Shown here: positions 23,067 to 30,931 of the stretch, piece after piece | Layout of the letters: each line of letters opens with the position of its first letter | Numbering within the stretch: the first letter of the stretch is position 1 | Source of the DNA: Spirochaetaceae bacterium | GTDB lineage: Bacteria; Spirochaetota; Spirochaetia; Treponematales; Treponemataceae | Direction of reading: 5' to 3' | NCBI GenBank assembly: GCA_017622135.1 | Contig: JAGARR010000032.1 | Location: 1 to 33,937 of the forward strand | DNA: 33,937 nucleotides | The notes under the pieces: model-generated | The model's database searches: none | What the model saw: only the letters and a program-made list of their open reading frames with translations | What the model was told of the DNA's origin: nothing | Position numbers and translations under genes: made by a program

Positions 23067-24497
23067 CTACAGCTTGTCAATAAGCATTGAACACTTGCCG
23101 GAGGGAATGGGCAAGGTCTTCTTCTTCTGGCCCAGAATGTTGATGGTAAAATAGTAGAGCTTTTCGCTTTCCATCTGGATTTCCCAGCCTCGCTGACTCT
23201 TGTTGGACAGGATGGTGATGAGATTCCGCTTTAGGGCCAGATTCTCAATGCCCATAATTTCCAGGTTGGGGATAATCCAGTCTACCGTCTTGCGGGGCAG
23301 GCTGATGGAAAGCCCGATGACGTTCTCAATCATCAGTGCAATGGTGGAGAGGGCTGCGTAATGGAGGTACCGCTTTCGTGGCAGTGGGCCGTTACTTTCG
23401 GTGATAGACACCCCTTCCTTACAGGGTTGGTAGGCCTCCCACAGGTCGCCCTTTATGTCGGGATTGTTGGGGAACATGGCATCAATCATGTAGTATAGGT
23501 GGCGGATGGCGCATTCCCGGGCGATGTCCCATTTCTGGTACTTTTCCAGCCCCTTGATGACCATGAAGTTGAAGGGAGGATAGACACTTCCGTGGAAGCC
23601 GTCTCCCTGCTGGCTAAAGTCAGGGCTGTCGGCAGACAGGGAGGGGAAGGGGTGGTCTGTGCCGAAGGTTGCAGGATCGTTCAGATGGGCAATCAGTTGG
23701 GTGGCTCGATCCTCATTGGGCATTTCTGCCAGCAGAGGGAAGAAGCCGGCAAGGGTCTTTTGAGGTAGCCGCTGTTCCTGCTCATTTAAATCGTGATAAA
23801 AGGCTGTGTCGTCGTCCCACATCATGGAATTGATGCGGGTCTTCAGAGAGAAATACTGCCGCTTGTACTGGAAGTTGATGTCCTTGTCGTTGAGGATGTC
23901 GCCTAGGGCCGCCATGTACATGGCGTTTACCGCCAGCAGGGCATTGAAGTCCACCGGATAATAGGCCTCTGGCCGGGGGGAGCCATACATTCCGCAGGCC
24001 TCCGCAGGTACGGCATATAATCCGTTCTTCTGCTTGAAGGTGGTGTCAATCCAGTCCATGTATTTTTGCAGGACGGGCATTATTTCCTTTATGCGCCGCT
24101 TGTTGCCAGACTTATGGTACAGGTTGAATTCAGCCCAGGCAAAGAGGGGGATTCCTATGCCCTCTGGATTTGTGTCGTTTGTAACAGGCTTGTCGTCTTT
24201 TACATCATACTTGCAGCGGATGGCACCATTTGCTTCCTGCCGACTGTAGAAGTAGTCAATATTTTGATATGCAGGGTAATTCCTGTTGGAATAAACGAGA
24301 AAGAACGAGGCAAAAAGTGACTCAAGTTGGTCCAAGACCCATTTTCCGTCCTGGGGATATATAAAGTATCCATCGGTACTGTTCTCTTCTGTTGCGGGGA
24401 TGGTCCAATAGTCCTGAATCCAGGTCCATGTCTTGTCATAGATGTCTACAAAATCCTGGTCGTAAAAATGGATCTTGGGAAAATCACGTTTGTTCAC
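23067..24497 (-). CDS. Glycosidase-like protein of the (alpha/alpha)6-barrel type (GH63/GH37/MGH1-like)
   Basis: The 476-residue protein resembles GH63-type mannosylglycerate hydrolases and trehalases: FIYPQDGKWVLDQLESLFASFF near 45-66, VDFNALLAVNAMYMAALGD (182-200), GDGFHGSVYPPFNFMVIKGLEKY (298-320) and DLWEAYQP with Glu354. In GH63 relatives the equivalent Trp-Glu segment holds the catalytic base. There is no signal peptide, so it should act on an intracellular glycoside such as trehalose, glucosylglycerate or mannosylglycerate. The exact substrate cannot be read from sequence. The start codon is GTG at 24497, supported by AGGAG 8 nt upstream. It is the first gene of the minus-strand operon with ppx, ppk1 and the YgjV-like gene, which hints at stress or osmolyte metabolism. 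Confidence 0.8.
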   Translation of the reverse strand: MNKRDFPKIHFYDQDFVDIYDKTWTWIQDYWTIPATEENSTDGYFIYPQDGKWVLDQLESLFASFFLVYSNRNYPAYQNIDYFYSRQEANGAIRCKYDVKDDKPVTNDTNPEGIGIPLFAWAEFNLYHKSGNKRRIKEIMPVLQKYMDWIDTTFKQKNGLYAVPAEACGMYGSPRPEAYYPVDFNALLAVNAMYMAALGDILNDKDINFQYKRQYFSLKTRINSMMWDDDTAFYHDLNEQEQRLPQKTLAGFFPLLAEMPNEDRATQLIAHLNDPATFGTDHPFPSLSADSPDFSQQGDGFHGSVYPPFNFMVIKGLEKYQKWDIARECAIRHLYYMIDAMFPNNPDIKGDLWEAYQPCKEGVSITESNGPLPRKRYLHYAALSTIALMIENVIGLSISLPRKTVDWIIPNLEIMGIENLALKRNLITILSNKSQRGWEIQMESEKLYYFTINILGQKKKTLPIPSGKCSMLIDKL

Positions 24498-24518
24498 AGA
24501 CGCTCCTATACAACCTAC

Positions 24519-24563
24519 AGTATATCACAATTTATAAAAAATTGGTATAAGAAACAATTTTTT
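24519..24563 (-). promoter_or_regulatory. Intergenic AT-rich inverted repeat and possible -10 box of the glycosidase operon
   Basis: TATACT on the minus strand (24524-24519) could be the -10 box of the glycosidase-ppx-ppk operon, but no good -35 box lies 16-18 bp upstream. Overlapping that region, AAAAAATTG (24536-24544) pairs with CAATTTTTT (24555-24563). The inverted repeat may terminate the upstream minus-strand gene or bind a regulator. Confidence 0.35.
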
Positions 24564-24592
24564 TTCTTGCGGGTCAATACTGGAGCTTGGAA

Positions 24593-26464
24593 TTACTGTG
24601 GGACAAACCGCGACTGGGAGTTTGGCTCAGGCGGAGGTGTCATCTGGGACTCAGCTGGTGTAGTGTCCGCCGTCACGGAATCGGCAGCTTCTTGTGCTGG
24701 AGTCTCAGGCTCAGGCTCTGTTCTGGGGGTGGAATAGTACAGCCTTATGTCTTCCTCCTGGCTCTTGTGCAGGGACTTCAGGAACATGGTCTGTGTCTCC
24801 GCATCGTATGCGTAGCCGGAGGAGCTGTATGCCTCAAACCGGGGGTCGGTTCGGAAGGCAATGTCATAGATGTCAATACGGACAAAGGGACGTATTCCAT
24901 TGATGATGGCATGATGGGTCTCTGCGGAAGGAAAGTCAAAGGTCAAGGTGACATTTCCGGCAGCATCCTTGGAGAAGGAGGTGTCCCTGGCCACTGTCCA
25001 GGCCCAGATGGGCTTGTTGTTGCCAGAGGTGGCCGCATTGGCAATAATCTGGATGTGGGGGTAATAGGGGTTGTTTGGTGCAATGATAGGATACAGCTCT
25101 GTCATGATATGGATGTTTGATGACACTTCATTTGTGATGTATGAATTGATGATGAGGTATCCTGTAGCCTTGTAGTCCTGGTTTCCAGTGAGCTGGCCGT
25201 AGGAGATGAGTGACATTCCCACAGAGACAGAATCCAGCAGGGGCAGTGCTGCCTTGTTCTCCTCCAGCCTGATGATGTTGTCTTCAACCATGCAGCTGTT
25301 GGCGATGGTGTTCAGGCAGTCATCCAGAACAACCTCAAGCTGCTCCGCCATGGCCTTGTTCCGGGTGAAGAGGCGGGTGTAGGTGTTGATGATTCCTGCT
25401 GCCTGGGCTGTGGTAGGTGCAAACTCCTCCAAGCTGGCTGGTATGGAGAGCAGGTTCGTGGTAGAATCGTTTCCCTCCATCGTACAGAGCAATTCCGCCA
25501 AATCCTGGATGGTGTAGATATCCAGGCTCCGCTGCTGGATGGCATAGTCTATCATGCCGTGCCTGTTCTCCATGTGTCGCACCAAGCTGGAATTCATGGC
25601 AGACAGTGTGTTGAAGTAGGGGGCTGACAGATAGGTGCGGCGGCTGCTGGTTTTGATACTGTTGGGAATCTTGGCCAGTGCCTCCCTGTACTGATGGTTC
25701 TCCGCCATGGCTGCGATGTAGGCCACTATCATGTGCTCGGTGGAGCTGTCAGAGATGGACTGGGATGCCAGCTGGATAAAGTCGGACTTCAGTTTCTTGA
25801 TGGTCTCTAGATATGTTGTCTCTGCGGACAGGGGAAGGCTACCGACCATGGAGAATTCAAAGGTGAGGAGGGGATCAAAGGTGCTGTAGGTGGCCACCTG
25901 CTCCTTGCCTGTCAAGGTGAGGCGGTTGGCACTGATTTCCGCTGCCATGGCCTCGAACTGCTGGCTCTTTGAGCTGATGATGGCCCGTCGGTCGTCCTGT
26001 TCAGTAACGAGATAGCCACTTGATGGTTTGTACGGGATAGAAAGATTCTCGACATTTTCTGGCAGGTTGGCTTTCAGCGACAGGAATTCATCGGCGCCAT
26101 CGGAGTTGACGGAGAACTGGAGGGCAATATCCTGCTCTAGGAACATGGTAAACGCTGTGGGGCCATCTTCCTGCCAGCTGACAAGGCTTACAGGGGACTG
26201 TGAGCCATCGGTTCTGGTGATGGTGATAGGGTTCTGGTCGTCGACAAAGAGGTTTAGACCCAGGAACGATGTCTGGAAGTTGTTTTTCAGGCTTTTTTGC
26301 TGAGAGTCAAGCTGGGTTTCCACCAACTGTATTCTCAGATTTCCGAATGTTTGGGATATAGCAGCTTCACTTCTAAATTGGAGGAGAAAAATGCCGAGAA
26401 TAATAACGCTATAAAGGACGGTTAGTCCGAGAAAATTTCGGATAGGGTGCTTGATCATTTGCAT
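24593..26464 (-). CDS. Membrane-anchored protein of unknown function
   Basis: This protein of 623 residues (from the ATG at 26464) has one N-terminal membrane helix (about 9-29, FLGLTVLYSVIILGIFLLQF). A large domain that should face the periplasm follows, and it ends in a Pro/Glu/Gln-rich low-complexity tail (about 590-623). I recognise no known domain. The middle part is mostly helical, and the region around WAWTVARDTSFSKDAAGNVTLTFDFPS to EAYSSSGYAYDAETQTMFLKSL looks beta-rich. A TTG at 26494 with AGGA only 3 nt away would add ten residues; the ATG is preferred because the membrane helix then starts normally, but it has no clear ribosome site. It is divergent from the TPR lipoprotein operon, with only 57 bp between. 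Codon use is typical of the window. Confidence 0.75.
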   Translation of the reverse strand: MQMIKHPIRNFLGLTVLYSVIILGIFLLQFRSEAAISQTFGNLRIQLVETQLDSQQKSLKNNFQTSFLGLNLFVDDQNPITITRTDGSQSPVSLVSWQEDGPTAFTMFLEQDIALQFSVNSDGADEFLSLKANLPENVENLSIPYKPSSGYLVTEQDDRRAIISSKSQQFEAMAAEISANRLTLTGKEQVATYSTFDPLLTFEFSMVGSLPLSAETTYLETIKKLKSDFIQLASQSISDSSTEHMIVAYIAAMAENHQYREALAKIPNSIKTSSRRTYLSAPYFNTLSAMNSSLVRHMENRHGMIDYAIQQRSLDIYTIQDLAELLCTMEGNDSTTNLLSIPASLEEFAPTTAQAAGIINTYTRLFTRNKAMAEQLEVVLDDCLNTIANSCMVEDNIIRLEENKAALPLLDSVSVGMSLISYGQLTGNQDYKATGYLIINSYITNEVSSNIHIMTELYPIIAPNNPYYPHIQIIANAATSGNNKPIWAWTVARDTSFSKDAAGNVTLTFDFPSAETHHAIINGIRPFVRIDIYDIAFRTDPRFEAYSSSGYAYDAETQTMFLKSLHKSQEEDIRLYYSTPRTEPEPETPAQEAADSVTADTTPAESQMTPPPEPNSQSRFVPQ

Positions 26465-26521
26465 CAGTTTAGCTAATGACGGCGACAAAATCAACTATCC
26501 TGAGAAAAAAATGGAGTCTGT

Positions 26522-27961
26522 ATGAACAAACAACGCAGTCGTTCTCTGGTGATCTGGGCAGCCCTGTCGGGTGTGTGTTTCCTGGTATTCTTCTCCTGCT
26601 CCTCAACTCCGACCTCGGAATTAGAGACCCCGCCAGTGGAGGAACGTGTTCCTGAGGAGGAGTTGCCACCCCAGGAGCCGGAGGTCTTTACCACAGTGAA
26701 TTTTGCCCAGCGGCTTCAGAAGGTGCTTGAGGATGGTACCATAGAGGAGGCATTGGCTCTTTTTGACCAGCTGCCACCAGAATACGAGGATGACAGGGAC
26801 ATGCAGCTGCTGTATGCGTCCCTTCTGGTGTCTGCCGGAAAGCTTGACCAGGCCAGCGTGGTGACGAACAAGCTGCTGGCTGCCCATCCGGAGGATTCTG
26901 AGGTGCTGATGCTCTCCGTGATGCTGGCAAAGGCATCTGGAGACACCAAGGCAAAGAATGCCAAGCTGAAGGAGCTTTTGGCAAAGGATCCTACCAACAG
27001 CGATGCCAACGTGGCCTTGGCCGACGAACAGATGCTGCGGCGGAACTACAAGCTGGCGGGACAATACTACCGTAAGGGGCTGGAGTCCGATCCAGACCAC
27101 ATTGACGCCCTTTCAGGCTACGGACAGGCCTCCTATTATACTGGAGACGACCGGGCTTCCCGTGCGGCCTTCAACAAGATTCTGGAGCAGGATCCGGACA
27201 ACAGCATCGCCTATTCCTTCCTGGGCAAGCTGGATGCCGTGGATGAGAACTACTATTCTGCCGCAAAGAACATCGAAAAGGCCATTGCCATCGATGATGA
27301 CATCTTTGACTACTGGCTGGATTACGGACAGTACCTGCGGTATCAGGGAAAATTCAAGGAGGCAGAGGAGGCCTGGATCAAGGCCAAGGACCTGCAGCCT
27401 GAGTTCTTTCTGGGATATGCCTATCTGGCGGGCTTGTATGACGAGCAGAACCGCTATGAGGAATGTCTCCAGATGTACCGCAAGGTGATTCAGTACAATC
27501 CCAAGTATTACTTTGCCTACGAGTCTGTGGGAATGCTGGCCTGGCGGAAAGGAAGCTACGCCGAGGCTCGTGCCGCCTTTGAGAAGGCCTTTGCAGCCTA
27601 TTCCGACAACATCTCCTACCCTTTGATAATTGCAGCCACCTATCTGAAAGAAGGCAAGAAGAAGGAGTGCAAGTCATTCCTGGGCAAGGTGATGCGCAAC
27701 CGTGCCACCGACAGCCTTGAGTACATGATGCTGCGCCTTTACTACGACAGCCTGGGAGACCAGCGGGTGATGCAGAAGGTGGCCAACGAGTCCAACAGAA
27801 ACTTGAAGGGCAAGATGATGTACTATTTGGGGCTCTTCTATGAGATATATGGTAATGACGTTCAGTCAAAAAAGTATTATACTGATGTCCTTGCCCTCAA
27901 TAGTCCCATGTTCTTTGAGTATCGTCTTGCGGAATGGGCTGTAGAAGTGGTTGAAAAATAA
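26522..27961 (+). CDS. TPR-repeat lipoprotein
   Basis: The 479-residue protein has a lipoprotein signal peptide (IWAALSGVCFLVFFSC, likely lipidated Cys26; the FFSC lipobox is loose, as is common in spirochaetes). An acidic Pro/Glu stretch follows (about 30-56, ending EEELPPQEPEV). From about residue 65 to 400 there are roughly ten tetratricopeptide repeats, for example YRKGLESDPDHIDALSGYGQASYYTGD, FNKILEQDPDNSIAYSFLGKLD, and YRKVIQYNPKYYFAYESVGMLAWRKG. TPR lipoproteins act as scaffolds for envelope complexes; the partner is unknown. It starts a four-gene cluster with TraB-like, SDR-like and MgtC-like genes (gaps of 18, 20 and 9 nt). The RBS is GGAG at 26512-26515. Confidence 0.9.
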   Translation: MNKQRSRSLVIWAALSGVCFLVFFSCSSTPTSELETPPVEERVPEEELPPQEPEVFTTVNFAQRLQKVLEDGTIEEALALFDQLPPEYEDDRDMQLLYASLLVSAGKLDQASVVTNKLLAAHPEDSEVLMLSVMLAKASGDTKAKNAKLKELLAKDPTNSDANVALADEQMLRRNYKLAGQYYRKGLESDPDHIDALSGYGQASYYTGDDRASRAAFNKILEQDPDNSIAYSFLGKLDAVDENYYSAAKNIEKAIAIDDDIFDYWLDYGQYLRYQGKFKEAEEAWIKAKDLQPEFFLGYAYLAGLYDEQNRYEECLQMYRKVIQYNPKYYFAYESVGMLAWRKGSYAEARAAFEKAFAAYSDNISYPLIIAATYLKEGKKKECKSFLGKVMRNRATDSLEYMMLRLYYDSLGDQRVMQKVANESNRNLKGKMMYYLGLFYEIYGNDVQSKKYYTDVLALNSPMFFEYRLAEWAVEVVEK

Positions 27962-27979
27962 GAGCTGGTAGGAGCATTG

Positions 27980-29173
27980 ATGAGTCAGACAGAGAAGCGC
28001 CTGATGCTGCAGGGCCGTGAAATCATCCTCTTGGGAACGGCCCACATTTCCCAGGAAAGTATCGTGCAGGTTACAACATCCATTAGGGAAGAGAAGCCTG
28101 ACTGTGTGGCCATTGAGTTGGATGAGCAGCGGTATGCCTCGATGAAGAATCCGGAGGCGTGGAAGAATCTGGATATTGTGAAGGTGCTGAAAAGTGGCCA
28201 GGGCTTCGTGCTGATGGCTAATCTGGTGCTTTCCTCCTTCCAGAAGCGGATGGGTGCTGACGTAGGCGTAAAGCCGGGGGAGGAGATGAAGGCTGCCATT
28301 GCGGTGGCGGAGGAGCTGGGAATCCCCGCCGTCATGGTGGACCGGCCCATTCAGATGACCCTCAAGCGTGCCTGGGCCAAGAATTCCCTGTGGGGCAAGT
28401 GCAAGCTGCTGTCGGTGCTGCTTTCCAGTGCCTTCGAAAAGTCTGAGATTACGGCGGAGGAAATCGAGCGGCTTAAAAACGAGAGCGAGATGGACTCCAT
28501 GATGAACGAGATTGCCGAATATCTGCCGGCGGTGAAGGCTGTCCTCATTGACGAGCGGGACCGCTATCTGGCCAGCCACATCTGGGAGGCTCAGGTGAAG
28601 GATGCCCCCGCCAAGAAAATTGTGGCGGTGCTTGGCGCTGGCCACCTGCCGGGCGTTGTGCGGCATCTGGAGGCACTGGCCGCCGGCACTGCCTCTTCAG
28701 ACACCGCCGACATTTCCCAGCTGCCTCCCGCTGGTATCGGAAGCAAGGTTGCGGGGCTTGCCTTTCCTGTCCTGATTGTGACTCTGATTGCGGCAGGCTT
28801 CTTCACTGGTGGTGCCAAGGCCTCCCTGGACATGCTGGTGCAGTGGATTCTGTGGAATGGCTCCTTGGCAGCCCTGGGTGCGTTAGTGGCAGGTGGCCAT
28901 ATCCTCACCGTGCTGGCGGGCTTTGTGGGAGCGCCCTTGGCCACCCTGAATCCCGTTGTGGCGGTGGGTTTGTTCACTGGGCTGGTGCAGGCCTGGGTCA
29001 ACAAGCCAAAGGTAGAGGACATGGAGCATCTCACCGATGACGCCACCTCCCTCAAGGGCTTCTACAAGAACAGGATTCTACGGGTACTGCTGGTATTCTT
29101 CCTTTCATCAATTGGTGGGGTCATCGGAAACGTCATTGCGGTGCCATCCTTGGTGGCCACCATTGCCCGCTAG
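27980..29173 (+). CDS. TraB/PrgY-family membrane protein
   Basis: The 397-residue protein has an N-terminal TraB domain with ILLGTAHISQES (Gly19-Thr-Ala-His22), VAIELDEQRYASM, QMTLKRAW and IDERDRYLASHIW. A GAGHLPGVVRHLE motif follows near 225. These match the conserved Gly-His and Glu-Arg pattern of the TraB/GumN/Tiki fold, which includes putative metalloproteases. The C-terminal third holds about four membrane helices (VAGLAFPVLIVTLIAAGFFTGG, ILWNGSLAALGALVAGGHIL, VAVGLFTGLVQAW, ILRVLLVFFLSSIGGVIGNVIAV). In PrgY of enterococcal plasmids the family blocks a peptide pheromone; the role of chromosomal copies is unknown. The ATG at 27980 has AGGAG 5 nt upstream. Confidence 0.9.
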   Translation: MSQTEKRLMLQGREIILLGTAHISQESIVQVTTSIREEKPDCVAIELDEQRYASMKNPEAWKNLDIVKVLKSGQGFVLMANLVLSSFQKRMGADVGVKPGEEMKAAIAVAEELGIPAVMVDRPIQMTLKRAWAKNSLWGKCKLLSVLLSSAFEKSEITAEEIERLKNESEMDSMMNEIAEYLPAVKAVLIDERDRYLASHIWEAQVKDAPAKKIVAVLGAGHLPGVVRHLEALAAGTASSDTADISQLPPAGIGSKVAGLAFPVLIVTLIAAGFFTGGAKASLDMLVQWILWNGSLAALGALVAGGHILTVLAGFVGAPLATLNPVVAVGLFTGLVQAWVNKPKVEDMEHLTDDATSLKGFYKNRILRVLLVFFLSSIGGVIGNVIAVPSLVATIAR

Positions 29174-29193
29174 TCTGGAGGTGAGTGAAGCTT

Positions 29194-29910
29194 ATGGAAA
29201 AGAACGTACTATTCGCCGGCAAGGAATATCCTGACGGCAAGGACTTTGCCACCGTGGCCACTAATCATAACAGAAAGGTTGTCATCACGGTGGAGTCAAT
29301 GCCAGAAGGACTCAAGGATGGCGAGCTTTCTGATGGAATCTATCCCGCCTTGTGGAGTAGGAATTCGTCCCTGGCAGCCCGCTCCCTCATGGTTCAGGCG
29401 GAAAGCATCTGTGAAAAACTCCATGAGGTGGTAGTCGTCTTTGACACCAGCTGGTATTCATCCCATTTTATCGAAATGACACCTGAACACTGCAGTCGTG
29501 CTATAGACAGGATGATTGCCTGTTACACCTATCTGGTGGCGGAGATTTTGTCCCGATTCAAGCGGAAGGGTGGAGGAACGGTGGTGTTTGTGATCAAGAA
29601 GTCCAGTACACCAGCCAATGGCGGATTCGTCAAGCCGGTGAGTATGCTGGCAGCCATGGCGGAGGGAGCCTTCAAGGGATTGGGGGAGTCTGTGGCCATG
29701 ACCTATGCCCAGGAGGAGGGGATTGACGTTGTCCTTTCCATGGCAGACTACGGAACGGCAGACACCCACTTTGCCAACTGGCTCTTTGAGGTGCTGGATG
29801 CTCCCAACGGTATTGCAGGAAAGATGGATCCAAAGAAGGGCCCCCAGTGGTTCAAGATGGGGGCAAAGACCTCCAAGGTGGGACTCTTCCATCGTCCCCA
29901 GAAGAAATAG
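29194..29910 (+). CDS. Short-chain-dehydrogenase-like protein lacking the catalytic Tyr-Lys
   Basis: The 238-residue protein keeps the outline of the SDR fold: a VVVVFDTSWYSS strand near 79-90, a helix with AIDRMIACYTYLVAEILSRF, the GGGTVVFVIKK strand (126-136), and GFKGLGESVAMTYAQEEGIDVVLSM-like order near 160-182. At the place of the usual Tyr-x3-Lys it reads FVKPVSMLAAMAEGAF, so neither catalytic residue is present. The N-terminus lacks a clear TGxxxGxG nucleotide loop. It is probably a non-catalytic NAD(P)-fold protein or a very diverged reductase. The start at 29194 is preferred over GTG at 29185 because GGAGG at 29177-29181 is at workable distance only from the ATG. It lies between the TraB-like and MgtC-like genes. 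Confidence 0.75.
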   Translation: MEKNVLFAGKEYPDGKDFATVATNHNRKVVITVESMPEGLKDGELSDGIYPALWSRNSSLAARSLMVQAESICEKLHEVVVVFDTSWYSSHFIEMTPEHCSRAIDRMIACYTYLVAEILSRFKRKGGGTVVFVIKKSSTPANGGFVKPVSMLAAMAEGAFKGLGESVAMTYAQEEGIDVVLSMADYGTADTHFANWLFEVLDAPNGIAGKMDPKKGPQWFKMGAKTSKVGLFHRPQKK

Positions 29911-29919
29911 GACAGGTGT

Positions 29920-30609
29920 ATGGAAGGCATTCTTTCCGGCATGACGAGAGCAGACCTTACCTGGCAGGTTTGTCTGGTGCGGCTCTTGCTAAGCTTTTTA
30001 GCGGGGGGCATCATGGGAGTGGAGCGCAAGCTGCGGATGCGGTTTGTGGGAATCCGCACCCTGGTGTTGATTTGCGTCTCCTCCTGTGTCATTATGCTGC
30101 TTTCCCTGTACCTGTCTACGGTGGGCAACGGAGACCCTGCCCGCCTTGCCGCCCAGGTGGTTTCTGGCATCGGCTTTTTGGGAGGAGGCGCCATCCTCCG
30201 AGAGGGCTTCAACGTGAAGGGCCTCACCTCCGCCGCCATCATCTGGACGGCCGCCGCCTTGGGACTCGCCATTGGCGCTGGTTTCCTGCTGCCCGCACTG
30301 GTCGCTTTGGGGATTGCCCTGGTGACTTTGGTGCTCATCGAGTTTTTGGAGGAACATTTCTTTCCGGCGGAGGATTTGAAGGTGCTCACCCTCACCTGTA
30401 GCCAGAACCAGCCCGACATGCGTTCCCTGAAGCAGGCGGCGGCTCGGTTTGGTATTGCAGTTGCCGCTCTCAACTCCGCCAGCAGCCTTGGTTCCAGCCA
30501 TCTTCTGGAGGTGAGCTACGAGGTGCGCATTCCCAAGTCCGTGGATTTCCTGTTTTTTGCCAACTGCCTGCGAGAGGAATTCGATGTGGTGGACGTGGTT
30601 CTGAAATAA
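29920..30609 (+). CDS. MgtC/SapB-family membrane protein
   Basis: The 229-residue protein has four to five membrane helices and the family core VCLVRLLLSFLAGGIMGVERKLRMRFVGIRTLVLI (about 18-52), then VVSGIGFLGGGAILREG and VKGLTSAAIIWTAAALGLAIG. A cytoplasmic C-terminal domain (about 150-229, VLTLTCSQNQPDMRSLKQAA) follows with the ACT-like appearance seen in longer MgtC proteins. In Salmonella MgtC acts in Mg2+-limited growth and inhibits the F-type ATP synthase; for SapB-like homologues the role is less clear. It is the last gene of the TPR-TraB-SDR cluster, 9 nt after the preceding stop, with AGGACAGG upstream of the ATG. Confidence 0.92.
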   Translation: MEGILSGMTRADLTWQVCLVRLLLSFLAGGIMGVERKLRMRFVGIRTLVLICVSSCVIMLLSLYLSTVGNGDPARLAAQVVSGIGFLGGGAILREGFNVKGLTSAAIIWTAAALGLAIGAGFLLPALVALGIALVTLVLIEFLEEHFFPAEDLKVLTLTCSQNQPDMRSLKQAAARFGIAVAALNSASSLGSSHLLEVSYEVRIPKSVDFLFFANCLREEFDVVDVVLK

Positions 30610-30615
30610 GCCTCC

Positions 30616-30656
30616 GCAACTCATTCTATATTTTTCCATCAGTTGCATTTATTTTC
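30616..30656 (+). terminator. Possible weak terminator after the MgtC-like gene
   Basis: GCAACT (30616-30621) pairs with AGTTGC (30641-30646), followed by ATTTATTTTC. The 19-nt loop and 6-bp stem make this a weak candidate. Confidence 0.3.
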
Positions 30657-30676
30657 AAAAAATTACAAAGCTAGAC

Positions 30677-30705
30677 TTGACAGATTTCTGTTTAAATGGT
30701 ATTGT
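30677..30705 (+). promoter_or_regulatory. Promoter of the initiator tRNA gene
   Basis: A perfect -35 box TTGACA (30677-30682), a 17-bp spacer and TATTGT (30700-30705) precede the tRNA by 15 bp. Confidence 0.75.
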
Positions 30706-30720
30706 AATACAACATTACGA

Positions 30721-30793
30721 CGCAGGGTAGAGCAGTTGGCAGCTCGTCGGGCTCATAACCCGGAGGTCGCAGGTTCAAGTCCTGTCCCTGCTA
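30721..30793 (+). tRNA. Initiator tRNA-Met (CAT anticodon)
   Basis: The 73-nt gene folds as a complete cloverleaf: acceptor arms CGCAGGG and CCCTGCT, D arm GAGC/GCTC, anticodon stem TCGGG/CCCGG with CAT at 30754-30756, T arm GCAGG/CCTGT with loop TTCAAGT, and discriminator A. Two traits identify the initiator. Three consecutive G-C pairs flank the anticodon loop, and bases 1 and 72 cannot pair (C and U here). CCA is not encoded. It stands alone with its own promoter and terminator. Confidence 0.95.
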
Positions 30794-30798
30794 ATCAA

Positions 30799-30831
30799 GA
30801 GGTCTCTCGTTAGAGAGACCTCAACTTTTTT
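30799..30831 (+). terminator. Rho-independent terminator of the tRNA gene
   Basis: GAGGTCTCTC (30799-30808) and GAGAGACCTC (30813-30822) form a perfect 10-bp stem with a GTTA loop, followed by AACTTTTTT. Confidence 0.9.
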
Positions 30832-30838
30832 AAAGACA

Positions 30839-30856
30839 GGGCTTGAAGCCAAGCCC
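30839..30856 (-). terminator. Hairpin after the ArsC-family gene
   Basis: Read on the minus strand, GGGCTTG and CAAGCCC pair around a GCTT loop, followed by TGTCTTT. A second short palindrome, CCCGCC/GGCGGG with a TG centre (30860-30873), lies just before it. The pair probably ends the ArsC-like transcript convergent with the tRNA. Confidence 0.45.
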
Positions 30857-30931
30857 GTCCCCGCCTGGGCGGGAGTGAGCCGCAGGTCGGCGGTGGCAAC
30901 TCCTCCATAGCCTCCGTTTCTGTTTCCCTCT

